From positions 1 to 64,000 of the forward strand of contig CAMCYP010000009.1 in the NCBI GenBank assembly GCA_945885345.1: DNA of 64,000 nt, written 5' to 3'. Below the pieces are notes generated by a model. It searched no databases, had not been told where the DNA came from, and saw nothing but the letters and a program-made list of their open reading frames with translations. A program made the translations under genes and the position numbers. Shown piece by piece: positions 1 through 9,390 of this stretch (positions within the stretch are counted from its first letter, which is position 1; every line of letters begins with the position of its first letter). The DNA comes from Bordetella parapertussis. GTDB lineage: Bacteria > Pseudomonadota > Gammaproteobacteria > Burkholderiales > SG8-41.

Positions 1-582
1 GCCGCGGTGCCGGGCGAGTCCCTCAAGGTCGAGCACCTGCGCGCCCTGGTCGCGCAGCGCGTGCAGCAGCAGGCTTTTGCCGGTGCCGGTCATGCCGCAA
101 ACCACGCGCCAGTCGAATCGTGAGGGCAGGGTCTGCAGTTCGTCGATGACCGCACGACGATAGTTTTTGTAACCGCCTTCCAGCTGCCCGGTGCGCCAGC
201 CGATCTGGCCCAGCACATGGGCGAGGGCGCCGCTGCGGCCGCCGCCGCGCCAGCAATACACGAGAGGGCGCCAGTCGCGCGGACGTTCGAGTAGCTGTTC
301 GCGCAGATGCCGCGCGATGTTGGCGCTGACCATGGCGGCGCCGATTTTTTTGGCGTCGAAGGACGAAACCTGTTTGTAGATGGTGCCGACTTCTGCGCGT
401 TCCGCGTTGTTGAGCACGGGATAATTGACCGCGCCGGGAATGTGGTCCTCGGCGAATTCATCCTCGGAGCGCACATCGATGATCTCGTCAAACTGATCGA
501 GTTGTGCTACGGTGACCGTGCTGGTTGAGCGTGCTTTTGATGCGCGCGCTTTTTCGAGATGTTGATCTGTTGCTTCAGCCAT
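1..582 (-). CDS. mnmH/selU: tRNA 2-selenouridine synthase (rhodanese domain + P-loop), 3' part beyond window edge
   Basis: Reverse-strand reading from CAT at 580-582 gives MAEATDQHLEKARASKARSTSTVTVAQLDQFDEIIDVRSEDEFAEDHIPGAVNYPVLNNAERAEVGTIYKQ...LVYCWRGGGRSGALAHVLGQIGWRTGQLEGGYKNYRR...GMTGTGKSLLL; rhodanese CWRGG and Walker A. Not in the ORF track because it runs off the window edge. Confidence 0.95.
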   Translation of the reverse strand, partial: MAEATDQHLEKARASKARSTSTVTVAQLDQFDEIIDVRSEDEFAEDHIPGAVNYPVLNNAERAEVGTIYKQVSSFDAKKIGAAMVSANIARHLREQLLERPRDWRPLVYCWRGGGRSGALAHVLGQIGWRTGQLEGGYKNYRRAVIDELQTLPSRFDWRVVCGMTGTGKSLLLHALRDQGAQVLDLEGLARHRG

Positions 583-634
583 GATGCAGCATTATCGCAT
601 CCGGCCAGCACACAGCCCAGCCCACCAGTTACCA

Positions 635-668
635 ATCACCATTCACCATTCACCATTCACCTATTACC
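635..668. repeat. Short tandem heptamer ATTCACC (3 perfect copies plus degenerate flanks) in the selU-selD intergenic region
   Basis: atcacc-attcacc-attcacc-attcacc-tattacc; perfect copies at 641-661. Confidence 0.8.
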
Positions 669-686
669 GTTCTCAAAAAGCACATC

Positions 687-1742
687 ATGGACAAATCCAC
701 AGACCCCGCAGCCCTGCGCCTGACCCAGTTTTCCCACGGCGGTGGCTGAGGCTGCAAACTGACGCCAGCGTTGCTGAGCGAGGTTTTGGCCAATTCACCG
801 GCGCAGGTATTCAAGGACCTGCTGGTCGGCACGGAGTCGAGTGACGACGCTGCCGTGTATCGCATCAACGATACGCAGGCGATCATCGCAACGACGGACT
901 TTTTCATGCCCATCGTCGACGATCCCTACGATTTCGGCCGTATCGCTGCGACCAATGCGATTTCCGATGTCTACGCGATGGGCGGCAAACCGTTCATGGC
1001 GCTGGCCCTGCTCGGCATCCCCGTCGGCAAGATACCGATGGAGGTTGCACAACGCATCACCGCCGGCGGCCATGCGGTATGCGCAGCGGCGGGCATCCCG
1101 ATTGCCGGCGGCCATTCCATCGATTCACCGGAACCGATTTATGGCCTGGTCGCGCTGGGCCTGATCCATCCCGACAAGGTCAAACGCAACGATTGCGCGA
1201 AAGCCGGCGATGTATTGATCCTCGGCAAAGGCCTCGGCGTCGGCATCATGAGTGCGGCGATGAAAAAGGGCGAACTGAGGAACAAGGCCTATGCGCAGAT
1301 GCTGGAGAGCACGACCAAACTGAACACGCCGGGCATGCTGCTCGCTGACATGCCGGCAGTGCATGCGTTGACGGATGTCACCGGCTTCGGACTGTTGGGC
1401 CATTTGCTCGAAATCTGCCGCGGTTCGGGGCTCGCGGCCGAACTGCAGTGGTCGCAGGTACCCATACTCTCCGCGGCACGGCATTTGCTCGAAGCTGGTT
1501 ATGTCACCGGGGCTTCGGAACGCAACTGGACCAGCTATGGCGCGCAGGTGGTGATGCCTGCGGGTGATACGACGCTGCAGCGGCGGATCCTGACGGATCC
1601 GCAGACCAGCGGCGGTTTGCTGGTGGCCTGTACGGCGGATGCCGCGTCTGCCGTCCTGGACATTTTCAGGGCCGAGGGTTTTGCCGATGCTGCGGTGATC
1701 GGCCGGCTGGCGGCCGGCAGCCCGGGGGTTAAGGTTGTTTAA
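687..1742 (+). CDS. selD: Selenide, water dikinase (selenophosphate synthetase), Sec-containing form; TGA at 747-749 read as selenocysteine
   Basis: ATG at 687; frame gives [60 protein letters not shown]... continuous with the listed ORF 771..1742. U falls where SelD has its catalytic Cys/Sec (G-C/U-GCK). Confidence 0.93.
763..780 (+). promoter_or_regulatory. Candidate bacterial SECIS hairpin downstream of the selD UGA
   Basis: CGCCAGC-GTT-GCTG(A)GCG folds into 7 bp with one bulged A and a GTT loop; loop starts 21 nt after the UGA, with G first in the loop. Confidence 0.7.
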
Positions 1743-1779
1743 TGCAGGTTATTTAATGAAGTTATATAAGTCATTGTTT

Positions 1780-2415
1780 TTATTTGTCTTTTAGCAGGGG
1801 CGCCAAAGGTTTCCAGATCGTTTCCAGGATCATCGGCTGTGCCGTGGCAGTGGGGTGCAGATTGTCCGGCAGGAAATAGTCGCGCTGGTCGGCAAAACCC
1901 TCGAGCAGGAAGGGCACCAGCGGCACACGCCGGGCCTTCGCTACTTCCCGGAAAGTGGCCTGGAACTTTTCGGTGTAGGACTGGCCGTAGTTGGGTGGTA
2001 TGCGTATCCCGACGAGAACGACACGTGCATGTGTGCGCTGCGCGGCATCGATCATGCGTTCGAGATTGCGCCGCATCGCGTTGAGGTCCGAGCCGCGCAA
2101 GCCGTCATTGGCACCGAGGGCAAGGATGACGACAGCAGGATGGTGCGTCTTCAGGGCGTTGTCGATGCGATTGGCGCCGCCCTGCGTGGTTTCACCGCTG
2201 ATGCTGGCATTGACGACCGTATAATCCGTTTTTTTCTGTTGCAGGCGCTGCGCCAGCAGTTGTGGCCAGTCCTCACCGCGTGCAAGCCCGTAACCTGCGG
2301 ACAGGCTGTCACCGAATACGAGTATGGTTTGTGCCGCGGAGACCGGAGCGGCAAACAAGCTGATATTCAGGGTAAAAAGCAGCAAAACCAACAGGGACTG
2401 CAGACGAATCAGCAT
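1780..2415 (-). CDS. tesA: Arylesterase / acyl-CoA thioesterase I, SGNH hydrolase with signal peptide
   Basis: N-terminal signal, ILVFGDSLSAGYGL (GDSL block), GANDGLRG, DNLHPT. Confidence 0.92.
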   Translation of the reverse strand: MLIRLQSLLVLLLFTLNISLFAAPVSAAQTILVFGDSLSAGYGLARGEDWPQLLAQRLQQKKTDYTVVNASISGETTQGGANRIDNALKTHHPAVVILALGANDGLRGSDLNAMRRNLERMIDAAQRTHARVVLVGIRIPPNYGQSYTEKFQATFREVAKARRVPLVPFLLEGFADQRDYFLPDNLHPTATAQPMILETIWKPLAPLLKDK

Positions 2416-3106
2416 GAGCGCTCAACTTTCAGAAAAACATCCGGACGGCATGGTGCGCGTGTCGCAACTGACCAAGCAGGTTACCACCGGCGATTCCACA
2501 TTGACCATTTTGAGCGATGTGAGTTTCAGCATCGCTGCCGGCGAAGCCGTGGCTGTGGTCGGCGCTTCCGGTTCCGGAAAATCAACCTTGCTCGGTTTGC
2601 TGGCCGGACTCGACACGCCGACCTCGGGCAGCATTCATGTTGACGGGCAGGATTTGTTCGCGCTGGATGAAGACGGCCGCGCTGCATTGCGTGCGCAAAT
2701 GCTCGGCTTTGTATTCCAGTCCTTCAACCTGCTGCCGTCGATGACCGCGCTGGAAAACGTGATGTTGCCGCTGGAACTGGCCGGTGCGGCGAATGCGGCT
2801 GAATCCGCGCGCGAATTGCTGGGCCGTGTCGGTCTCGCGGCGCGATTGAATCATTATCCGAAACAACTCTCCGGCGGCGAACAACAGCGCGTGGCGATTG
2901 CCCGCGCCTTTGTCACCAAACCTGCACTGTTGCTGGCCGATGAACCCACCGGCAACCTTGATGCTGCGACAGGTGCGGAGATCATCAAGCTGATGTTTGA
3001 ATTGAACAGCGAGCAGGGCGCGACACTGATCCTGGTCACCCATGACGCGCAACTGTCGCAACGCTGCGGCCGCGTGTTGCAACTGGCCGGCGGGATGCTG
3101 CAATAG
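2414..3106 (+). CDS. ybbA: ABC transporter ATP-binding protein, YbbA/LolD-like
   Basis: VVGASGSGKST, LSGGEQQRVAIARAF, LLADEPTGNLD; likely start MSAQLSEK at 2414 rather than 2324. Confidence 0.9.
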   Translation: MSAQLSEKHPDGMVRVSQLTKQVTTGDSTLTILSDVSFSIAAGEAVAVVGASGSGKSTLLGLLAGLDTPTSGSIHVDGQDLFALDEDGRAALRAQMLGFVFQSFNLLPSMTALENVMLPLELAGAANAAESARELLGRVGLAARLNHYPKQLSGGEQQRVAIARAFVTKPALLLADEPTGNLDAATGAEIIKLMFELNSEQGATLILVTHDAQLSQRCGRVLQLAGGMLQ

Positions 3107-5616
3107 TGGGCTGGTTGGGCGAAATCCGCCTCGCGCTGCGCCTGCTGGCGCGCGACTGGCGCGCCGGTGAACTGACGCTGCTGGCGATGGCGGTGGTGGT
3201 CGCCGTTGCGGGCGTGACCACGGTGGGATTTTTCACCGACCGCGTGCATCAGGCACTGAGCCGCCAGGCCAATCAGCTGCTGGGCGCCGATCTGGTGGTC
3301 TCCGCGGACCGGCCGCTGGATGCGCAATTCACGACAGAAGCGACACGCCTGGGTTTGCAGGTCACTAACATGCAGCGCTTTCCGAGCATGGCCGCGGGCA
3401 ATGGCCAGAATGTGCTGGCTGAAATCAAGGCGGTGACGGCGGGTTATCCGCAGCGCGGCGAATTGCGTATTACCGATACCTTGTATGGACAGGATCGCCG
3501 CGCCACTTCGATCCCGCCCCCCGGCACCGTGTGGGTGGATGAAAAACTCTACACCCGGTTGCAACTGAAGGCCGGCGATGTCGTCGAGGTGGGGCAGAGT
3601 AAATTGCCGGTGTCCGCCATCATCACCCAGGAGCCGGACAGCGCCATCGGCTTCATCAATGCCGGGCCGCGGGTGATGATGAATGCAGCCGATCTCGCTG
3701 CTACGGGATTAGTGCAGGTCGGCAGCCGGATTGTGTATCGCGTGCAGATTGCCGGCACTGCCGCTGCGGTCGATGCCTATCGCAGCTGGATCAATGCGCG
3801 GCTGCAGCCGGGGCAACGCGTGGAAAGCATCCAGGATGCGCGTCCCGAAATCCGTTCCGCGCTGGAACGTGCGGAAAAATTCCTCAACCTCGCGGCCCTG
3901 TTCAGTGTGGTGCTGGCGGCTGTGGCGGTGGCACTGGCGGCGCGGCGTTTCCTGCAGCGGCACCTCGATGCCTGCGCGGTGATGCGCTGCCATGGCGCGT
4001 CGCGGGGACGGGTGGTGCGTTTGTATGTGTTGCAGTTCATCGTGCTGGGCTGTGCCGCCAGCGTGGCGGGTTGCCTCGTCGGACTGCTGGCGCAACATGC
4101 GCTGGCGCTGTGGCTGGGCAGCCTGGTGACGGTTGAATTGCCGGATGCTGGGTTCGTACCGGCGCTGCATGGTTTTGTCACCGGGCTGGCGCTGTTGCTG
4201 GGATTTTCGCTGCCGCCGCTGCTGGCGCTGGGCAATGTGCCGCCGCTGCGCGTGTTGCGCCGTGACATCGGCGCACCCGGCGGCATGGGCTGGTTGAGTT
4301 ATGTGCTGGGCGCTGCGGTCATCGGCGGGCTGATCCTGTGGAAAGCCGGCGAGCTGCGTCTGGGCCTGCTGGTGTTCGGTGGCTTTGCCGCGGCAATGCT
4401 GGTCGCCGGCCTGCTGGCCTGGGGCGTGATCGTGGCGGTATCGCAGATGCGCACATCCGGTGTGTCCTGGCGTTTCGGCATTGCCAATCTGCGCCGGCGC
4501 CGTCTGGCCAGCGTGCTGCAGGTCGCGGCGCTGGGTGTCGGTGTGATGGCACTGCTGACGCTGACCATCATCCGCGGCGAACTGCTGCAACTGTGGCAGA
4601 ACAGCCTGCCACCGGATGCGCCGAATCGTTTCATCGTCAACATCCAGAAGGATCAGATCCCGGCGCTGGAGAAGTTTTTTGCCGTGCAAAAAATCGCCAT
4701 GCCTGAACTGCATCCGATGGTGCGGGCGCGGCTCACCAAAATCAACGAACGCACGGTGTCATCCGCCGATTACGCGGATGATCGTGCGCGCCGGCTGGCG
4801 GATCGTGAGTTCAATCTGTCATGGGCGACGCACATGCAGCGCGACAACGCACTGGTCGCCGGCAAATGGTGGGATGAAAGCGTGGAGAACAAGACTCTGC
4901 GCAGCGATCAGTTCTCGATGGAAGACGGCATCGCGCGCACGCTGGGCATCAAGCTCGGCGACGTGCTGACCTTCGATTCCGCCGGCAGCCCGTTTTCCGC
5001 CGAAGTCACCAGCCTGCGCAAGGTGGACTGGGATTCCTTCAACGTGAATTTCTTTCTGGTGGCGCCGCCGGGATTGCTCGAGCAGCAGCCGGTCAGTTAC
5101 ATCACCAGTTTTTACCTGGCGCCGGGCAATGTGGAATTGCTCAATGCACTGGTCAAACAGTTTCCCAATTTCCTGCTGATCGACGTGGCGCAGGTGCTGG
5201 GCCAGGTGCAGGCGATGATCACGCAGGTGTCGCGTGCGGTGCAGTTTGTATTCCTGTTCACGCTGCTCGCAGGGCTGGTGGTGCTGTATGCCGCGATTGC
5301 CAGCACGCAGGACGAGCGCCTGTATCAGGCCACCATCATGCGCACGCTGGGTGCCAGCCGTGCGCAACTGGCGCGGGCCAACATTGCCGAATTCGCGGTG
5401 ATCGGTGCGCTGGCCGGATTGATTGCCGCGGCCGGTGCCAATGCGCTGGGATATGCGCTGGCGAGTCGCATCATCAACGTCGGTTACAGCTTCAGCCTGA
5501 CGGTGTGGGCGGTGGGCATCGCCTGCAGCATCGTTGGGATCGCGGCCGCCGGTTATCTTGGCACCCGGCAGGTTTTGCGGATATCGCCGCTGCGCGTCCT
5601 CCGTCAGCTTTCATAG
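3106..5616 (+). CDS. ybbP: FtsX-family ABC transporter permease (YbbP-like)
   Basis: 836 aa, GTG start overlapping ybbA stop; multiple TM segments and FtsX-like C-terminus (IMRTLGASRAQLARANIAEFAVIG). Confidence 0.88.
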   Translation: MGWLGEIRLALRLLARDWRAGELTLLAMAVVVAVAGVTTVGFFTDRVHQALSRQANQLLGADLVVSADRPLDAQFTTEATRLGLQVTNMQRFPSMAAGNGQNVLAEIKAVTAGYPQRGELRITDTLYGQDRRATSIPPPGTVWVDEKLYTRLQLKAGDVVEVGQSKLPVSAIITQEPDSAIGFINAGPRVMMNAADLAATGLVQVGSRIVYRVQIAGTAAAVDAYRSWINARLQPGQRVESIQDARPEIRSALERAEKFLNLAALFSVVLAAVAVALAARRFLQRHLDACAVMRCHGASRGRVVRLYVLQFIVLGCAASVAGCLVGLLAQHALALWLGSLVTVELPDAGFVPALHGFVTGLALLLGFSLPPLLALGNVPPLRVLRRDIGAPGGMGWLSYVLGAAVIGGLILWKAGELRLGLLVFGGFAAAMLVAGLLAWGVIVAVSQMRTSGVSWRFGIANLRRRRLASVLQVAALGVGVMALLTLTIIRGELLQLWQNSLPPDAPNRFIVNIQKDQIPALEKFFAVQKIAMPELHPMVRARLTKINERTVSSADYADDRARRLADREFNLSWATHMQRDNALVAGKWWDESVENKTLRSDQFSMEDGIARTLGIKLGDVLTFDSAGSPFSAEVTSLRKVDWDSFNVNFFLVAPPGLLEQQPVSYITSFYLAPGNVELLNALVKQFPNFLLIDVAQVLGQVQAMITQVSRAVQFVFLFTLLAGLVVLYAAIASTQDERLYQATIMRTLGASRAQLARANIAEFAVIGALAGLIAAAGANALGYALASRIINVGYSFSLTVWAVGIACSIVGIAAAGYLGTRQVLRISPLRVLRQLS

Positions 5617-5638
5617 TAGAGCGCTTAACAATATGAAA

Positions 5639-5705
5639 TCTCCCTCTCCCCGCAAGCGGGGAGACAAGGGCACACTTGAAGCAAAGCAGGGTTGGGGTGA
5701 GGGGC
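5639..5705. repeat. Dispersed palindromic intergenic element, copy A
   Basis: CTCCCCGC-AA-GCGGGGAG hairpin (5646-5663) followed by gggttggggtgagggg; same architecture near 7907 and 12278. Confidence 0.75.
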
Positions 5706-5798
5706 CGCGGGAAAGCCATTTCTCAGCACGTGACTTCCTGCGGCGGGGTCGCGCCGGTTTATACTTCAGCGAACTGCTAGAAACACCGGCCCAAGCCC

Positions 5799-7076
5799 AT
5801 GACTGAATCCGCATCTATTTATATCTTATTGATTTTATTGATATTTTTGTGCATCACCATCGGTCTGATGGTGATGCAGGGCCGTGCTGCGGCACGCACC
5901 GCACGCGAACTGCAGCAGGCACTGGAAGACAAGCACCGCGCGATGCTCGGCGATCTGCACGACGGATTGACCAAGCAGGGCGATCGCTTGGGCCTGCAGG
6001 TCACGGAGGCGGGCGACAAACAACGCCTGAGCACGGCCGAAGAACTGAAGCAGACGCGCGATGTGCTGCATGCGCTGCGCCTGACGCTGACCCAGGAAAT
6101 GGGCACCCAGCGCGAAGCCATGCTCGAGCGTTTGTCAGCAACGACGGAAATCCTCAATACCAAAATCGATGCGCGCCTCGGCGAAATTGCCGGCAAGGTC
6201 AACGAACGCCTCGATGAAGGCTTCAAGAAAACCAACGAAACCTTCGTCAACGTGATGACGCGGCTGGCGACCATCGACGAAGCGCAGAAAAAAATCGACA
6301 GCCTGACCGGCAGCGTGATCAGCCTGCAGGAACTGCTGGGTGACAAACGCGCGCGCGGTGCTTTCGGCGAAGTGCAGCTCGAGGCCCTGGTGCGCAATGT
6401 GCTGCCGACCAGCGCTTTCGAGATGCAGGCGACGCTGTCCAACGGCACTCGTGCTGATTGCGTGATCCGGCTGCCGGCGCCGACCGGCATGGTCGCGGTC
6501 GACTCCAAGTTTCCGCTGGAAAACTATCACCGCATGTTCGAGCCTGAGGCCAATGCCGTGGACCGCACGCTGGCGCAGAAGCAGTTCCGTGCCGATATCA
6601 AAAAACACGTCGATGACATCGCGCGCAAATACATCATCCCCGGCGAAACAGCGGATGGCGCGGTGATGTTCGTGCCGGCGGAGGCAGTGTTCGCGGAAAT
6701 CCATGGCCACCACGCCGAGATTGCCGAATACGCCAGCGCCAAGCGGGTGTGGATTGTGTCACCGACCACGTTGATGGCGGTGCTCAACACCGCGCGCGCG
6801 GTGCTGAAGGATGTGGAGACACGCCAGCAGATCCACGTCATCAAGGATGCGCTGTCGCGGCTGGCGGTGGAATTCGGCCGTTTCGACGAACGCATGCGCG
6901 ATCTGGCCAAACACATCCGCCAGGCCTACGACGACGTGGAGAAGGTGCAGGTCACCAGCGGCAAGATTTCGCAGCGTTTCGCCCAGATCGAAGGCGTCGA
7001 GTTGGACGACGAGGCGCCGGAAACCGCCAAGGTGCTGAAGCTGGAGAAATTCGGCGACGGGCGGGATGGCGCCTGA
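5799..7076 (+). CDS. rmuC: DNA recombination protein RmuC
   Basis: N-terminal TM, coiled coil, LGDKRARGAFGEVQLEALVRNVLP, VDSKFPLENYHRM. Confidence 0.93.
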   Translation: MTESASIYILLILLIFLCITIGLMVMQGRAAARTARELQQALEDKHRAMLGDLHDGLTKQGDRLGLQVTEAGDKQRLSTAEELKQTRDVLHALRLTLTQEMGTQREAMLERLSATTEILNTKIDARLGEIAGKVNERLDEGFKKTNETFVNVMTRLATIDEAQKKIDSLTGSVISLQELLGDKRARGAFGEVQLEALVRNVLPTSAFEMQATLSNGTRADCVIRLPAPTGMVAVDSKFPLENYHRMFEPEANAVDRTLAQKQFRADIKKHVDDIARKYIIPGETADGAVMFVPAEAVFAEIHGHHAEIAEYASAKRVWIVSPTTLMAVLNTARAVLKDVETRQQIHVIKDALSRLAVEFGRFDERMRDLAKHIRQAYDDVEKVQVTSGKISQRFAQIEGVELDDEAPETAKVLKLEKFGDGRDGA

Positions 7077-7878
7077 GCCCGCGGGCATGACGGGCTGGTT
7101 CGGACGCTGGCGCCGCGCGCGCGCCGTGCAGCGCCAGGCCATCGACGCACGGCAGTGGCAGCGCGTGGTGTCGCGCTTCTCTTTCCTGCGCCTGCTGCCG
7201 GCGGAAGACCAGCGCCGGCTGTGCGAGCTGGTCGCGGTATTCCTCGACCGCAAGGCCATCAGCGGCGCCGGCGGCCTGACCATGACGCGGGAAATGCAGC
7301 TGATCATCGCAGCCCAAGCCTGCCTGCTGGTGCTGAACCTCGATCTCGATTTTTATGCGGATTGGGTTGAAGTCATTGTCTATCCCGACGAATTTGTCAT
7401 CGACCATGAATACCTCGACGAAGACGGCGTGATGCATCACGTGCGCGCGCCGGCCAGCGGCGAGGCCTGGGAGCAGGGCCCGGTGATCCTGTCCTGGCGC
7501 GATGCCGAGGAAGCCGACGGCGGCGACGGCTACAACGTGGTGCTGCACGAATTCGCGCACAAGATCGACATTCACAACGGCGCCGCCGACGGTTTCCCGC
7601 CGCTGCATGCGGACATGAATCGGCAGACCTGGACCGATACACTCAGCGCGGCTTTCGAGGATTTCCAGCAGCGGCTGGAGCGGCGCGAGGAAACCGCGCT
7701 GGACGAATACGCTGCGGAAGACCCGGCGGAATTTTTTGCGGTGCTCAGCGAACTGTTTTTCGAGCGGCCGGATGCACTGAACGCGATGTACCCTGCGGTG
7801 TATGGCCAGTTCGTATTGTTTTACCAGCAGGATCCGCTGGCGCGCGTGCGCCCAGTCGGCGCCACGGTATGCGCATGA
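7066..7878 (+). CDS. mtfA: Zinc-dependent peptidase, MtfA family
   Basis: NVVLHEFAHKIDIHNGAADGFPPL zinc peptidase motif; start overlaps rmuC end. Confidence 0.92.
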   Translation: MAPEPAGMTGWFGRWRRARAVQRQAIDARQWQRVVSRFSFLRLLPAEDQRRLCELVAVFLDRKAISGAGGLTMTREMQLIIAAQACLLVLNLDLDFYADWVEVIVYPDEFVIDHEYLDEDGVMHHVRAPASGEAWEQGPVILSWRDAEEADGGDGYNVVLHEFAHKIDIHNGAADGFPPLHADMNRQTWTDTLSAAFEDFQQRLERREETALDEYAAEDPAEFFAVLSELFFERPDALNAMYPAVYGQFVLFYQQDPLARVRPVGATVCA

Positions 7879-7906
7879 TATTTTCCTTTTCCCTACGAGA
7901 TGTATA

Positions 7907-7945
7907 CCCTCGCCCCGTGCAACGGGGAGAGGGCAGGGTGAGGGG
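7907..7945. repeat. Dispersed palindromic intergenic element, copy B
   Basis: CCCTCgCCCCGT-gca-ACGGGGaGAGGG followed by cagggtgaggggc. Confidence 0.75.
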
Positions 7946-7978
7946 CAACCACGGTTCAACGCATAACAAAGTCATTCA

Positions 7979-9001
7979 ATGACCACAGAAAAACCAAACC
8001 TCATCCTCGCCGCCGACATCGGCGGCACCCACGCCACCTTCCGGGTCAGCGAACGGCTTGCCGACGGCAGCTATCTGACAGTCGCTGAAAAATCATTTTT
8101 GAGCCGCGATTTCGACAATTTCGAAAGCCTGATGGAGCGCCTGTTCAGCACCAGCGACATGCTCGCCGCGCGGCCGCAGCTGGCGGCGGCCTGTCTTGCC
8201 GTTGCCGGGCCGGTGGAAAACGGCAACGCGACGCTGACCAACCTCGGCTGGAAAGTGAATGCTGACGCGATTGCGAAAAAATTCGCACTGAAATCGCTGC
8301 GCCTGATCAATGATTTTCACGCTGCCGGACATGGCGTGGTGACGCTCGGTGAGCAATACCTGTTCACTCTGCAGGCTGCAGAACCGGCGGTTGACGGCAC
8401 CATAGCCGTGATCGGCGCCGGCACCGGGTTGGGCGTGGCGATCCTGGAACGTGACGGTGCAGGCTACCGCGTGCTGCCCTCGGAAGCGGGTCACGCCGAT
8501 TTTGCGCCCACCGATGAACTGCAGGACCAGTTGATGATTTATCTGCGCCGCACCTACGGCCGCGTGTCCTGGGAGCGGGTGATCTCGGGGCCGGGCCTGA
8601 TGCGCATTTTCAGTTTTCTGCAGGATTCCGGTTTCGGCGTGCCGTCAAAGCAGTTGCAGGAGGCGACGAAGCGCTCGATCATCGATTACGCGGATGTCAT
8701 TTCCGACTTCGGCCTGCACAAGCGCGACCCGCTGGCGGTGCGCGCGCTGGACCTGTTCATCAATGCCTACGGCTCCTTTGCCGGCAACATCGCGCTGGCC
8801 ACGCTGGCGCACGGTGGCATCTACATTGCCGGCGGCATCGCACCGCGCATTTTCAGCCGGATGAAGGAGGGCGGCTTCATGCGCGCCTTTGCCGGCAAGG
8901 GCACGTTCACGCCGCTGTTGTCGGGGATCCCGGTGAAGGTGGTGATGGATCCGCAGGTGGGGTTGAGAGGGGCGTTGCGGGTGGCGGTGAGCACTGCTTG
9001 A
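7979..9001 (+). CDS. glk: Glucokinase
   Basis: LILAADIGGTHATFRV, CLAVAGPVENG, IGAGTGLGVAIL, LPSEAGHADFAPTDELQDQL. Confidence 0.93.
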   Translation: MTTEKPNLILAADIGGTHATFRVSERLADGSYLTVAEKSFLSRDFDNFESLMERLFSTSDMLAARPQLAAACLAVAGPVENGNATLTNLGWKVNADAIAKKFALKSLRLINDFHAAGHGVVTLGEQYLFTLQAAEPAVDGTIAVIGAGTGLGVAILERDGAGYRVLPSEAGHADFAPTDELQDQLMIYLRRTYGRVSWERVISGPGLMRIFSFLQDSGFGVPSKQLQEATKRSIIDYADVISDFGLHKRDPLAVRALDLFINAYGSFAGNIALATLAHGGIYIAGGIAPRIFSRMKEGGFMRAFAGKGTFTPLLSGIPVKVVMDPQVGLRGALRVAVSTA

Positions 9002-9017
9002 GATTCTAAAAATATAT

Positions 9018-9035
9018 AATAAAAACAAATACTTA
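9018..9035 (-). repeat. AT-rich recurrent motif, site ii (AATAAAAACAAATACTTA)
   Basis: 18-mer identical to 55708-55725; both followed, after 4 nt, by ATATTCTC. Confidence 0.7.
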
Positions 9036-9066
9036 TGGCATATTCTCTTGCGTGGAATAAATCTTC

Positions 9067-9390
9067 ATGAGTTCGACCTTTGAAGCGGTTCTCGCGCTGG
9101 TCGAGGTTCTGGATGTACGGATATCCGAACACGGCTACGATGAACTGGCGGAGGACGGACTGACGGTGACGGAAATTCTCGACGGCATGGGCAACGCCAG
9201 AGTGGTGGAGGACTATCCGGAGTACCCAAAGGGGCCGTCGATTTTGGTGCTACAGTTTGATCGTGAAGGACGTCCGATTCATACGGTGTGGGGAATACCG
9301 AAGGGCCATAACCGGCCTGCGGTGCTGGTAACGGCATACCGCCCCGATCCGTCCCGATGGCAAGCAGGTTTCATGGAGCGACGCAAATGA
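9067..9390 (+). CDS. DUF4258-like protein, possible toxin of a two-gene module
   Basis: ISEHGYDELAEDGLTVTEILDGM...EDYPEYPKGPSILVLQFDREGRPIHTVWGIPKG; compact ORF coupled to the next one. Confidence 0.7.
   Translation: MSSTFEAVLALVEVLDVRISEHGYDELAEDGLTVTEILDGMGNARVVEDYPEYPKGPSILVLQFDREGRPIHTVWGIPKGHNRPAVLVTAYRPDPSRWQAGFMERRK

Noticed and set aside
771-1742. selD as called in the ORF track, starting at TTG 771
   Set aside because: It lacks the conserved N-terminus and catalytic loop; the in-frame ATG at 687 with Sec-UGA restores both.
3709-4713. 334-aa reverse ORF opposite ybbP
   Set aside because: Antisense artefact; Q/R/H-rich translation.
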